This document shows, in pieces, positions 51,990 to 60,280 of a stretch of 64,000 bases of DNA. Location: positions 710,987-774,986 of the forward strand of contig NZ_FWXX01000002.1 in NCBI RefSeq assembly GCF_900176475.1, read 5' to 3'. Positions within the stretch are counted from its first letter, which is position 1. Each line of letters opens with the position of its first letter. This DNA is from Tropicibacter naphthalenivorans (GTDB lineage Bacteria > Pseudomonadota > Alphaproteobacteria > Rhodobacterales > Rhodobacteraceae). A program made the position numbers and the translations under genes. The notes beneath the pieces are model-generated. The model was not told the origin of the DNA, ran no database searches, and was given only the letters and a program-made list of their open reading frames with translations.

Positions 51990-52262
51990 CTAAGTCTTCC
52001 TATTCTTTAAGGGCCGCGTCATGTGGATAGAGCGACGTCTGCTCGCTTCACCTTGGACGTGTCATATTCTGATTTTCTACTACAAGATATAGATGCAAAT
52101 CAAGAAATTCCAGACCTCAAAGATGGTAAATAGTCCAGCAAAACAACACAAAGTTGAAATAACTGCGGTATTATACATGCGTTAAGAAATGACGTCGCGG
52201 CAACTCTGGATGGGCGTCACAAAAACTTTGCGCTATTAAGCTTAAAATTATCGGAGTTTGCC
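51990..52262. promoter_or_regulatory. AT-rich divergent control region (XRE regulator / quinone oxidoreductase)
   Basis: Between the two divergent starts the base composition is clearly AT-richer than anywhere nearby. It contains a perfect palindrome TTAAGCTTAA (52238-52247) just before the plus-strand gene and several A/T-rich tracts (52070-52150). I could not place a confident -35/-10 pair. No gene or RNA family is seen. Confidence 0.4.
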
Positions 52263-53231
52263 ATGCGCGCCTATCAGCTGACGTCACACGATTCTCTTCC
52301 CGCCTTTGCCGATCTGCCGATCCCCGACCCCGCCCCCGGCGAGCTGCGGGTGCGGATTGCCGCCTGCGGTTTGAACTTTGCAGATCTGCTGATGCTGAAA
52401 GGCACCTATCAGGACACGCCCGCCCTGCCCTTTGTCATGGGGCTAGAGGTGGCGGGTGTCGTCGATGCGGTGGGCGATGGCGTCAGCGATTTTGCCCCCG
52501 GTGATCGGGTGGCGGTTTATGGCGGTCAGGGCGGTCTGGCCGAGTACGGCTGTTTCCCCGCCGAGCGCGCGGTCAAGCTGCCGGATGGCATGTCCTGGAC
52601 CGATGCCGCCGCCTTTCAGATCGCTTACGGCACCTCGCATCTGGCGCTGGATCACCGGGCGCGGTTGCAGCCGGGCGAGACGCTCTTGGTGCTGGGCGCG
52701 GCGGGCGGTGTGGGCCTGACGGCGGTGGAAATTGGCAAGCTGATGGGCGCGACGGTTGTGGCCTGTGCGCGTGGCGCCGACAAGCTGGAGGCCGCCAAGG
52801 CCGCCGGGGCCGATCACCTGATCGACGCCAAGACCCAGGACATTCGCGAAGAGATGAAGGCGCTTGGCGGCGCGGACGTGGTCTATGACCCCGTGGGCGG
52901 CGATCAATTCACCGCCGCATTCCGCTCGTGCAAGCCCGAGGCGCGTATCCTGACCATTGGCTTCGCCTCTGGTGACGTGCCGCAGATCAAGGCTAACCAT
53001 TTGCTTGTCAAGAATATTTCCGTTCTGGGCCTGTATTGGGGCGGCTATCTGACCTTCAAACCGCAGGTGCTGACCGGCTCGCTGGCACAGCTGCTGGACT
53101 GGCACGCGCAGGACCGTCTGCACCCCCACGTCAGCCACGCGTTGCCGCTGGATCAGGTGGCCGAAGGGATGGAGCTGCTGCGCACGCGCAAGTCCACCGG
53201 CAAGGTGGTCATCACCATTCAGGACCTGTGA
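52263..53231 (+). CDS. NADPH:quinone oxidoreductase family protein (zinc-free MDR)
   Basis: A 322-residue medium-chain dehydrogenase/reductase without the zinc-ligand cysteines of alcohol dehydrogenases. Features are an N-terminal GroES-like part ([38 protein letters not shown]) and a Rossmann cofactor domain with VLGAAGGVGLTAVEIGKLMG near 147-166. GGADVVYDPVGGDQF is the usual C-terminal stretch. The substrate may be quinones or enoyl compounds. ATG follows CGGAGTTTGCC. A bidirectional terminator follows. Confidence 0.92.
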   Translation: MRAYQLTSHDSLPAFADLPIPDPAPGELRVRIAACGLNFADLLMLKGTYQDTPALPFVMGLEVAGVVDAVGDGVSDFAPGDRVAVYGGQGGLAEYGCFPAERAVKLPDGMSWTDAAAFQIAYGTSHLALDHRARLQPGETLLVLGAAGGVGLTAVEIGKLMGATVVACARGADKLEAAKAAGADHLIDAKTQDIREEMKALGGADVVYDPVGGDQFTAAFRSCKPEARILTIGFASGDVPQIKANHLLVKNISVLGLYWGGYLTFKPQVLTGSLAQLLDWHAQDRLHPHVSHALPLDQVAEGMELLRTRKSTGKVVITIQDL

Positions 53232-53260
53232 AAAAGGGGGCCTCGGCCCCCTTCTGTTTT
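53231..53260. terminator. Bidirectional terminator between the MDR and Gfo/Idh genes
   Basis: GGGGGCC-TC-GGCCCCC (53236-53251) with AAAAA before and TTCTGTTTT after, usable by the two convergent genes. Confidence 0.85.
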
Positions 53261-54236
53261 AGCGCGCAGCGTCCTTGGCCCACACCATGTCGATCATCTC
53301 TTGGGTGCCGCGGCTGAACTCCAGCGGGCACGGATACGCCGCGCCGTCCAGCACCGAGGCGTTGAAGGCTTCGACCTGATGGACGTAGTGATTGTCGCCG
53401 GGAAAGCGCCAGCGCGTCACCTGCAAGTCGGCGGTTTGCAGCTCGACCGAAGCCTCGCCGTAAACGCCCGCGTTGAAGGGCGCGGTCAGGCGCAACACGC
53501 CGCCTTCGCCGTGGAACACCACCTCTTGCCACGGTGCCATGCGCATGGACACAACGCCGGTGTAGTGGAATGACGGAAAGCGCGCGGTGATGTGCGACCA
53601 GACGTCGACGCCGTTTTCCCGTTCGATCTGGGTCGAGAGGATGTCCTGCGGCTCTTCGCCGGTCACGAACCGGGTCGCGCCGTAGATGTAGACGCCGATG
53701 TCGGGGATCGCGCCGCCGCCGGTGTCGGGGCGGTTGCGGATGTTGCCGCCGTCGCTGCGGTTGTCATAGGAAAAGGCCGCAGACACACGTATCAACTTGC
53801 CGATTGCGCCGCTGCCCACCAGCGCCTTGGCCTTTTTCCACTGCGGGTGGTGAACGATCATATAGGCTTCGGCGGCCAGCTTGCCGGACGCCTCGCGCGC
53901 CGCGATCACCGGGGCGAAATCCTCCGCCGTCATCGCCAGAGGCTTTTCCACCAAGACGTGTTTGCCCGCCTCCAGGGCTTTGACGGCCCACTCGACGTGC
54001 AGGTGGTTGGGCAGCGGGACGTAGACCGCGTCAATCTCTGGGTCGGCCAAGAGCGCCTCATAGCTATCGTGCACCTTCAGCCCCGGCGCAAAGGCGGCGA
54101 ACCCACCGGCCTTATCTGCAGATGAAGTCGCCAAGGCGGTCAAAGCGCCCCGGCGCGCGGCGTGGATCGCCGGCCCCATGTGTTCGCGCGCGAATTTGGC
54201 CGCGCCAAGAATGCCCCAACGGACGTGATCTGCCAT
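53259..54236 (-). CDS. Gfo/Idh/MocA family oxidoreductase
   Basis: A 325-residue NAD(P)-dependent oxidoreductase. N-terminal Rossmann GILGAAKFAREHMGPA (near residues 7-22), IDAVYVPLPNHLHVEWAVKA, and the catalytic EKPLAMT with Lys near 96. The C-terminal domain has YMIVHHPQWKKAKALVGSGA and DIGVYIYGATRFV, a layout of sugar/polyol dehydrogenases and dimeric dihydrodiol dehydrogenase relatives. Substrate unknown. ATG 54236 has GAGGAGAGAACC upstream; earlier in-frame codons are not coding-like. Confidence 0.9.
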   Translation of the reverse strand: MADHVRWGILGAAKFAREHMGPAIHAARRGALTALATSSADKAGGFAAFAPGLKVHDSYEALLADPEIDAVYVPLPNHLHVEWAVKALEAGKHVLVEKPLAMTAEDFAPVIAAREASGKLAAEAYMIVHHPQWKKAKALVGSGAIGKLIRVSAAFSYDNRSDGGNIRNRPDTGGGAIPDIGVYIYGATRFVTGEEPQDILSTQIERENGVDVWSHITARFPSFHYTGVVSMRMAPWQEVVFHGEGGVLRLTAPFNAGVYGEASVELQTADLQVTRWRFPGDNHYVHQVEAFNASVLDGAAYPCPLEFSRGTQEMIDMVWAKDAAR

Positions 54237-54296
54237 GGTTCTCTCCTCTGTGTATGCGGGGGACCTTAGCGCTAACAGCCCGCACCGCAAGGCACG

Positions 54297-54328
54297 AAAA
54301 ACCCCCGCCCTGACAGTCAGGACGGGGG
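54297..54328 (-). terminator. Rho-independent terminator after rpoH
   Basis: CCCCCG-C-CCTGA (54302-54313) pairs with TCAGG-A-CGGGGG (54317-54328) with one mismatch; the minus strand then reads TTTTTCG. It lies 62 bases beyond the rpoH stop. Confidence 0.88.
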
Positions 54329-54390
54329 CAACGCGGTGCCTTTGAACAATTGAGGGAAGTCTTGGGCGCCGGTTTTCCGTGCGTTACGCG

Positions 54391-55296
54391 TTACGCGCTG
54401 GTCAGCATCCCTTGCTCTTTGGCCAGCTCGCGCATCCGCGCTTGCAGCTTTTCAAAGGCGCGGACCTCGATCTGGCGGATACGCTCGCGCGAGACGTCGT
54501 ATTGGCTGGACAACTCTTCCAGCGTGACGGCCTTTTCGGCCAGACGGCGCTGGGTCAGGATGTCCTTCTCGCGGTCGTTCAGCACGTCCATGGCATCGGC
54601 CAGCAGGGCGCGGCGCGCCTCGAGCTCGTCACGTTCGGCGTAATCCCCGGCCTGATCGGCGTCTTCGTCCTCGAGCCAGTCCTGCCACTGCATGGTACCT
54701 TCGCCCTCGGAGCCGACGGTGGCGTTCAGCGACGCATCCCCGCCCGACAGACGGCGGTTCATCGAGATCACCTCGGCCTCGGTCACGCCCAGATCGTTGG
54801 CGATCTTTTCCACGTGTTCCGGGCGCAAATCACCGTCTTCCAGCGCGCCAATGCGGCTTTTGGCCTTGCGCAGGTTAAAGAACAGCTTCTTTTGCCCGCT
54901 GGTGGTGCCCATCTTGACTAGGGACCACGACCGCAGGATGTATTCCTGGATCGAGGCGCGGATCCACCACATGGCGTAGGTCGCCAGACGGAACCCCTTT
55001 TCCGGGTCAAAGCGTTTGACCGCCTGCATCAGGCCGACGTTCGCCTCGGAGATGACTTCGGCCTGCGGCAGACCATAGCCACGATAGCCCATGGCGATCT
55101 TGGCGGCCAAACGCAGGTGGCTGGTGACCATCTTATGCGCCGCTTCGGTGTCTTCGTTTTCGACCCAGCGCTTGGCCAGCATGTATTCTTCTTCGGGCTC
55201 CAGCAGGGGGAACTTGCGGATTTCCTGCAAGTACCGGCTGAGGCCAGCCTCCGGCGAGGGTGCCGGCAGGTTTGCATAGGTGCTTACGTTGCTCAT
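54391..55296 (-). CDS. rpoH: RNA polymerase sigma factor RpoH (sigma-32)
   Basis: Heat-shock sigma factor, 301 residues. Region 2 (MVTSHLRLAAKIAMGYRGYG, ISEANVGLMQAVKRFDPEKG, FRLATYAMWWIRASIQEYIL) and region 4 (LNDREKDILTQRRLAEKAVT, VSRERIRQIEVRAFEKLQ) are complete. The RpoH box QKKLFFNLRKAK (near residue 134) identifies it as sigma-32 and not the housekeeping factor. Its upstream element resembles the promoter that RpoH itself reads, suggesting autoregulation, as known in Caulobacter. It is a single-gene unit with a terminator. Confidence 0.96.
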   Translation of the reverse strand: MSNVSTYANLPAPSPEAGLSRYLQEIRKFPLLEPEEEYMLAKRWVENEDTEAAHKMVTSHLRLAAKIAMGYRGYGLPQAEVISEANVGLMQAVKRFDPEKGFRLATYAMWWIRASIQEYILRSWSLVKMGTTSGQKKLFFNLRKAKSRIGALEDGDLRPEHVEKIANDLGVTEAEVISMNRRLSGGDASLNATVGSEGEGTMQWQDWLEDEDADQAGDYAERDELEARRALLADAMDVLNDREKDILTQRRLAEKAVTLEELSSQYDVSRERIRQIEVRAFEKLQARMRELAKEQGMLTSA

Positions 55297-55337
55297 GTCC
55301 CTGTGCCTTTCTCATGTTATGCGGCTTAACATCAACG

Positions 55338-55366
55338 ATATGGGAACGCTGCCGCACGATTACAAG
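55338..55366 (-). promoter_or_regulatory. RpoH-type promoter candidate for rpoH
   Basis: Read on the minus strand: CTTGTAA (-35 like, 55366-55360), 15 bases, CCCATAT (-10 like, 55344-55338). It agrees with the sigma-32 pattern and has the same CTTG-N18-CCnATAT layout as the element before the Bax-inhibitor gene. A start about 35 bases before the ATG at 55296 is predicted. Confidence 0.5.
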
Positions 55367-55581
55367 ACTGTTCGGTTCAGTTTCCGTTTCAGCACCTAAC
55401 CTAGAGGAAACGGCAGATTTGACGAGGGGGGACGCGGTGCGCTCACGCACATGGGACATCTTGTAACACGCGAGGTCGGGTATTCCCGCCCTTTGCCACA
55501 AAGCCCTTTGAGCACGCCTGCCTTCGCGTTACCGTTTGGGCATTTCCAAGCTTAGACACTCTCAAACCAAGGACTTTCCCC

Positions 55582-57189
55582 ATGGCTTTTACCGTCACAG
55601 GCGCTGACCTTACCTCCCAAGTCGTCGTTGCCGACACCGACATGTACGTTTTGCAACAGCCCGGATCGATCGTCACAACCACCTCCGGCATGAACCTTCA
55701 GGGCAGCGCGGATGTGCGGATCGAAGGCGACATCTTTGCCCGGGGCGCAGCAATCAACGACAGTGGGTCCACCATCGAAGGCGACATCTTTATCTCGACC
55801 GGGGTGAACGCGACCCTCTGGAGCACGGGGGACACCGTCTCTTTGCAGACCGACGTGGCGCTGTTCCAATTGATGAACCAAGGCACGATCCAGTCCATGG
55901 ACTCGGGCGTTTTCGTCAAAGCCAAAGCGGCCGAGGTGATCAACACAGGCTATATTGGCGGCCACGGCGACACCTATACCAACGCCATCTGGCTCAAGGG
56001 CTTCGACACCGCAACCTCTGATCTTTACGTCAGCAACAGCGGGACCCTCGCGGCGCTGCAAACCAACACCGCAAGCGGGGTGTCGACCGTGTTTTTCGAC
56101 GACGCGGATTTGGTGCGGTTCAGCAACTCGGGCGAGGTGCTGTCCGACGGGCGGTCGCTGCGCATTTACGACACGGTCCGCGCTTATGTGGACAACAGCG
56201 GGCTGCTGGATGGCCGCGTCTATGTGCACTACGACACGGATGAGGTGAACTTCACCAATTCGGGCACCATCGGGTTCAACACCGCGAACGAGTCGCTGTT
56301 GCTGTACGCGGATATCGTGCGGCTCAACAACTCGGGCTTCGTGGGGGGCGACATGGACGTCTATTACTCCTCGGTGGCCACCGTGACCAACACCGGGTAT
56401 TTCGCGGGCGACATCACGTTTGACAACCAGAATGACACCTATCGCGGGCTGGGCGACGGGCTTGTGGCGGGCACGGTCTATGGCGACGCTGGTGCCGACA
56501 CCCTCAGCGGCGGCGAGCTGGGTGACCGTCTGGACGGCGGTAATGATAACGACCGCGTGCTGGGCGGCGGCGGCAACGACATTCTGGCGGGCGGCGACGG
56601 CGCGGACCGGGTGTTCGGCGACAACGGCGATGACGTGGTCGATGGCGGCACCGGCGACGACTTTATCTTTGGCGGCAACGGCGACGACCTGATGACTGGC
56701 GGGGGCGGCGCTGACTTTGGCCGCGGCGGCTATGGCAACGACGAGATGAACGGCGGCATCGGCAACGACACCTTCTACGGCGGTGTGGGCGACGACACGC
56801 TGAACGGCAACGACGACGCCGACCGCCTGTATGGCGAGGACGGCAACGACGAGATCGACGGTGGCGCAGGCCGGGACGTGATCTACACCGGCTCTGGGCT
56901 TGATACCATCGTGTTCACCAATGCCGCCGACAGTGCCGTGGGCGCGCAGCGCGATGTGATCTACGACTTCGAGCAAGGCGCAGATGTGATCGACGTAGTG
57001 AACGTGGTCGGCGGGGTGCTGTCGTTTGTGGGAACGTCGGCCTTTACCGGCAGCGCGAATGAAATCCGCGTTGTCGAGGCGGCTGGCTCGTCCCGTGTGC
57101 AGATCGACGTCACCGCGGACGGGGTCGCGGATATGGAGTTCCTGCTGTCCGGCTTTACCGGGCTGGAAGAGAGCGACTTTTTGCTCTGA
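55582..57189 (+). CDS. RTX-type calcium-binding protein with repetitive beta-solenoid-like N-terminal half
   Basis: A 535-residue probable type I secretion substrate (no Sec signal). Residues about 35-285 hold at least eight N-x-G turns (NQGTI, NTGYI, NSGTL, NSGEV, NSGLL, NSGTI, NSGFV, NTGYF) spaced about 20-45 residues, as in parallel beta-helix or adhesin repeats. Residues 298-436 carry about ten GGxGxDxLx-type calcium nonapeptides. The last 100 residues (YDFEQGADVIDV and GFTGLEESDFLL) are the hydrophobic-acidic end typical of RTX export signals. The HlyB/HlyD exporter is not in the window. ATG follows AAGGACTTTCCCC. Confidence 0.88.
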   Translation: MAFTVTGADLTSQVVVADTDMYVLQQPGSIVTTTSGMNLQGSADVRIEGDIFARGAAINDSGSTIEGDIFISTGVNATLWSTGDTVSLQTDVALFQLMNQGTIQSMDSGVFVKAKAAEVINTGYIGGHGDTYTNAIWLKGFDTATSDLYVSNSGTLAALQTNTASGVSTVFFDDADLVRFSNSGEVLSDGRSLRIYDTVRAYVDNSGLLDGRVYVHYDTDEVNFTNSGTIGFNTANESLLLYADIVRLNNSGFVGGDMDVYYSSVATVTNTGYFAGDITFDNQNDTYRGLGDGLVAGTVYGDAGADTLSGGELGDRLDGGNDNDRVLGGGGNDILAGGDGADRVFGDNGDDVVDGGTGDDFIFGGNGDDLMTGGGGADFGRGGYGNDEMNGGIGNDTFYGGVGDDTLNGNDDADRLYGEDGNDEIDGGAGRDVIYTGSGLDTIVFTNAADSAVGAQRDVIYDFEQGADVIDVVNVVGGVLSFVGTSAFTGSANEIRVVEAAGSSRVQIDVTADGVADMEFLLSGFTGLEESDFLL

Positions 57190-57200
57190 GCGGCAGGTTT

Positions 57201-57217
57201 AGGGGGCGTCGCCCCCT
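57201..57217 (+). terminator. Short terminator-like hairpin after the RTX gene
   Basis: AGGGGGC-GTC-GCCCCCT between the RTX stop and the rluD stop, followed by CTTAC; a weak T-run. Confidence 0.6.
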
Positions 57218-57218
57218 C

Positions 57219-58241
57219 TTACCCCTGCAAGGCGGCGATCAGCTCGGCCATATCGGCGGGCAGAGGCGCTTCGAACAGCATGCCTTCCTCGGTGCCGGGG
57301 TGGACAAAGCCTAGTTCGGCGGCGTGCAGCGCTTGGCGGTCAAAGGCTTGCACCGCCGCCAACCCTGCGTCGCTGAGGGCCTTGGCCGACACCTTGCGCC
57401 GCCCGCCATAGACCGGATCGCCCACCAGCGCGTGACCGGCGTGGGCCATGTGCACGCGGATCTGGTGGGTGCGCCCGGTTTCCAAACGGCATTCCACCAA
57501 GGACAGCGTCGGCGGCGTGCCAAAGGTCTCGAGCACGCGGGCGTGGGTGATGGCGTGCCGCCCCTGCCCTTCGAAGTAGACCGCCTGACGTTGCCGATCG
57601 GTCTTGTGCCGCCCCAGGCCCGAGGTGATGGTGACCTCACCCTGAACACCGGCCGAGACGCCCTTGGTCCCCATCAGGCGCGGGTCCGCCTTGTCGAGGA
57701 CACCGTGCACCACCGCCAGATAGGCCCGGCGGGCGGTGTGCTTTTCGAACTGTTTGGCAAGACCGTGGTGCGCGCGGTCGGATTTTGCCACGACCAATAG
57801 GCCAGAGGTGTCCTTGTCGATGCGGTGCACGATGCCGGGGCGCTTTTCGCCGCCGATGCCCGACAGGTTGCCGCCGAAATGGTGCAGCAACGCGTTCACA
57901 AGCGTGCCCGAGGGCGATCCCGGCGCAGGGTGCACGACCATCCCGGCGGGTTTGTTCACCACGATCAGGTCGTCATCCTCGTAGACGATGTCCAGCGGGA
58001 TGTCCTGCGGCAGCACGTCGTAATCCACCGCTTCGGGGACCGCGACGGTGATCTTGTCACCCTCGGCAATCTTGGCCTTGGGGTCGCGCGTTTCCACGCC
58101 GTTGACCGCAACCGCCCCTTCGGCGATCAGCTTGGCCAGACGGGTGCGCGACAGGGACGCGCCCTCTGGAACATCGCGTGCAAGCGCCTTATCAAGGCGC
58201 GGCGGCGGATCGGCCGCAATGACCACAGTTAGGATTGTCAT
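57219..58241 (-). CDS. RluA-family 23S rRNA pseudouridine synthase (RluD-like)
   Basis: A 340-residue enzyme. An N-terminal S4 RNA-binding domain (RLDKALARDVPEGASLSRTR, about 14-33) is followed by the catalytic domain with DDDLIVVNKPAGMVVHPAPG and the active-site Asp in GIVHRIDKDTSGLLVVAK (near 146). RLETGRTHQIRVHMAHAGH and VGDPVYGG complete the family pattern. RluD modifies helix 69 of 23S rRNA. Its start codon shares CATG (58239-58242) with the divergent DUF6476 start, an extremely compact arrangement. Confidence 0.93.
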   Translation of the reverse strand: MTILTVVIAADPPPRLDKALARDVPEGASLSRTRLAKLIAEGAVAVNGVETRDPKAKIAEGDKITVAVPEAVDYDVLPQDIPLDIVYEDDDLIVVNKPAGMVVHPAPGSPSGTLVNALLHHFGGNLSGIGGEKRPGIVHRIDKDTSGLLVVAKSDRAHHGLAKQFEKHTARRAYLAVVHGVLDKADPRLMGTKGVSAGVQGEVTITSGLGRHKTDRQRQAVYFEGQGRHAITHARVLETFGTPPTLSLVECRLETGRTHQIRVHMAHAGHALVGDPVYGGRRKVSAKALSDAGLAAVQAFDRQALHAAELGFVHPGTEEGMLFEAPLPADMAELIAALQG

Positions 58242-58548
58242 GTCGTCTCCCGAGCCCGAAGAGCTGCCAGAACCCGCCTCCTTGCGCTTTTTGCGCGTGC
58301 TGGTGACGGTGCTGACCGGTGTGATGATCGCGGGGATCACCTTGATCCTCGGCTTGATTTGGATGAGCTATAGCAATGCACGCGCGCCCTTGCCAGAGGT
58401 GATCACCCTGCCGGACGGGACAGAGGCAACGGCCTATACGCAAGGCAACGACTGGTACGCGGTGGTGACGGCTGAGGACGAGATCTTGATCTTTGACCGG
58501 GCAACAGGGGACTTGCGGCAGACCTTGAGGATTGAAAGCGGCTGGTGA
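58240..58548 (+). CDS. DUF6476-type small membrane protein
   Basis: A 102-residue protein with one membrane segment (VLVTVLTGVMIAGITLILGL, about 24-43) after a Pro/Glu-rich N-terminus, and a soluble C-terminal part (ITLPDGTEATAYTQGNDWYA, then LIFDRATGDLRQTLRIESGW) that looks like a small beta-domain outside or inside the membrane. The role is unknown. It is often found divergently paired with RluA-type genes in this family of bacteria, from memory. The ATG at 58240 overlaps the rluD start. Confidence 0.8.
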   Translation: MSSPEPEELPEPASLRFLRVLVTVLTGVMIAGITLILGLIWMSYSNARAPLPEVITLPDGTEATAYTQGNDWYAVVTAEDEILIFDRATGDLRQTLRIESGW

Positions 58549-58555
58549 GGGGCGC

Positions 58556-58601
58556 GCAAAAGTTTTCAAAAACTTTTGCAAATTCCTTTTTCAAGGAATT
58601 T
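58556..58601. terminator. Tandem hairpins between DUF6476 and the hydratase gene
   Basis: First, GCAAAAGTTTT-CA-AAAACTTTTGC (58556-58579), a perfect 11-base stem. Second, AAATTCCTT-TTTC-AAGGAATTT (58580-58601). Both are A/T-rich with short loops, and outer GCGCGC/GCGCG may pair around them. It lies between two convergent stops (58548 and 58611), so a bidirectional terminator is likely. Confidence 0.7.
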
Positions 58602-58610
58602 GGCCGCGCG

Positions 58611-59420
58611 TCAGGCGAATGTGATCGCGACGTCGCCAAGCGCGCCAAAGTCAGCCTCAATGATCGACCCACGTGGGCCGCCTACTGGCCTGACCAAGCT
58701 GCCAGACAACACCACCTGCCCCGCGTCGATCCTATGGCCGTTTTGCGCCATGCGCTCGGCGAGCCAGACCATGCCCGCCACAGGGTCATTGAGCACCGAG
58801 GCCCCAAGGCCGGTTTCCTCGACCTCGCCGTCGCGCGCCACAATGGCCCCGACCCAGCGCAGGTCGATCAGGCGGGGGCTGCGGTGGGTCTCGCCCAGAA
58901 CGATCCCGGCGGTGCCTGCATTGTCCGCTATGATGTCGCAAGGGGTGCGGCGCTGGCCTGTCTCCGGATCTGTCTGTCTGATCCGTGGGTCCAGGAGGCG
59001 CAAGGCTGGGCAGATATAATCGATGGCGTCCACCACCTCTTCGCGGGTGATACCCCCAGACGGGGTCGCTTTCAGCGGCGCTTTCATCACAAAGGCGATT
59101 TCCGCCGTCACACAGGGGCTCCCGACACGCCCCTCCGGCACCACGCCCCCTGTCTCGAACAGCATGTCGTCAAACAAGACCCCGCGGCTTGGCGTATCGC
59201 CCCCAAGCGCGCTTTGGCCCCTGCCCGGCATCAAACCGATCTGCCACCCCAAGATCCTGCGCCTGTCCACCAGCTTGGCCGTCGTCACTGCCGCCTGAAT
59301 GGCGTAGGCATCCGCCCTGTCCATCTGCGGATAGGCCAAGGAGAGCGGCCCGATCTGCTGGCCTGCCCTTTCCGCCTCCACCAAGTCGCGGGCCGCTTGG
59401 TGTATGTTGTCTGGCGTCAC
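58611..59420 (-). CDS. 2-keto-4-pentenoate hydratase-family protein (MhpD/HpaH-like)
   Basis: A 269-residue metal-dependent hydratase of the FAH-fold group that adds water to 2-hydroxydienoates in meta-cleavage pathways. The conserved segments are RRILGWQIGLMPGRGQSALG near 55-74, VTAEIAFVMKAPL (metal Glu) and VSGSLVRPVGG-like VVLSGSLVRPVGGPRGS near the C-terminus. The ATG overlaps the FAH-family gene by four bases. It is the last gene of a minus-strand operon and is followed by tandem hairpins. The real substrate is unknown. Confidence 0.87.
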   Translation of the reverse strand: MTPDNIHQAARDLVEAERAGQQIGPLSLAYPQMDRADAYAIQAAVTTAKLVDRRRILGWQIGLMPGRGQSALGGDTPSRGVLFDDMLFETGGVVPEGRVGSPCVTAEIAFVMKAPLKATPSGGITREEVVDAIDYICPALRLLDPRIRQTDPETGQRRTPCDIIADNAGTAGIVLGETHRSPRLIDLRWVGAIVARDGEVEETGLGASVLNDPVAGMVWLAERMAQNGHRIDAGQVVLSGSLVRPVGGPRGSIIEADFGALGDVAITFA

Positions 59421-60280
59421 ACCTCGTCCTCTACTCCATTGCGCAGCACGCCGATGCCGTCCGCCTCGACCTCAATCACATCGCCCGGTTGCAGCCAGAT
59501 CGGCGGGTCGAACCGCGCCCCGGCCCCTGTAGGCGTGCCGCAAACGATCACATCGCCGGGCACCAGAGTCGTAAAGGTCGAAACATAAGAAATGATGAAC
59601 CGGAAATCGAACATCATATTGGCGGTGTTGTCCTGCTGACGCACTTCGCCATTGACCCGCGTCGTCAGGGTGATCCGGTCGAGCTGCGCGGCATTGGTAA
59701 AGGGCACCAGCCACGGCCCCATGCTGCCAGAGCGATCCCAATTCTTGCCTTGGGTGACGTTGAACTTGGCGTGGCGGACCCAATCGCGGATCGTGCCTTC
59801 GTTGCACAGGGTCAGCGCGGCGATGTGGCCAAAGGCCTCCTCGGGCGCGATGCGGCGCCCCTCCTTGCCGATGACGATGGTGATTTCGCCTTCGTAATCA
59901 AGCTGTTCGCTCTCGGGTGGCCGCACCAGATTGGCCTCATGCCCCACGAAAGAGCGCGCAAAGCGGATAAACAGCGACGGCTTGGTCGGTTGCGCCTGAC
60001 CGTCTTTGTATTCGGCGTTGCGATCGGGAAAGTTGACGCCAACGCAGATGATTTTTTCGGGGCGCGGCAAGGGGATATCAAGGCGCACGGCGTCGTGCGG
60101 ATGGCTGGCCTCGCGCCCCACGGCGGCCTTGGCCAAGTCCTTGAGCCCGCCCGACGCGACCACCGCGCCGAGGTCCGGCCAATGCGGAAACTCGGCGGCC
60201 AGATCGACCACACCGTCGTCGCGCCACATCCCATAAGAGCTGCGCCCCTGGGCAGTAAAACTGATGAATTTGGCGCTCAT
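59417..60280 (-). CDS. Fumarylacetoacetate hydrolase-family protein
   Basis: A 287-residue FAH-fold metal enzyme. The metal ligands lie in IICVGVNFPDRNAEYK (near 56-71), LDYEGEITIVIGKEGRRI (Glu pairs near 108-125), SMGPWLVPFTNAAQ and GDVIVCGTPTGAGARFDPP. Family members cleave C-C bonds in acylpyruvates, decarboxylate 5-oxopent-3-ene dioates or hydrolyse fumarylacetoacetate. It sits between a decarboxylase and a hydratase with four-base overlaps on both sides, so it acts in the same pathway. The precise reaction cannot be told. Confidence 0.9.
   Translation of the reverse strand: MSAKFISFTAQGRSSYGMWRDDGVVDLAAEFPHWPDLGAVVASGGLKDLAKAAVGREASHPHDAVRLDIPLPRPEKIICVGVNFPDRNAEYKDGQAQPTKPSLFIRFARSFVGHEANLVRPPESEQLDYEGEITIVIGKEGRRIAPEEAFGHIAALTLCNEGTIRDWVRHAKFNVTQGKNWDRSGSMGPWLVPFTNAAQLDRITLTTRVNGEVRQQDNTANMMFDFRFIISYVSTFTTLVPGDVIVCGTPTGAGARFDPPIWLQPGDVIEVEADGIGVLRNGVEDEV

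Noticed and set aside
56500..56900. Short tandem repeats that could be taken for a CRISPR or satellite array
   Set aside because: The periodicity is the codons of RTX glycine/aspartate nonapeptides inside an intact frame; there are no regular spacers.
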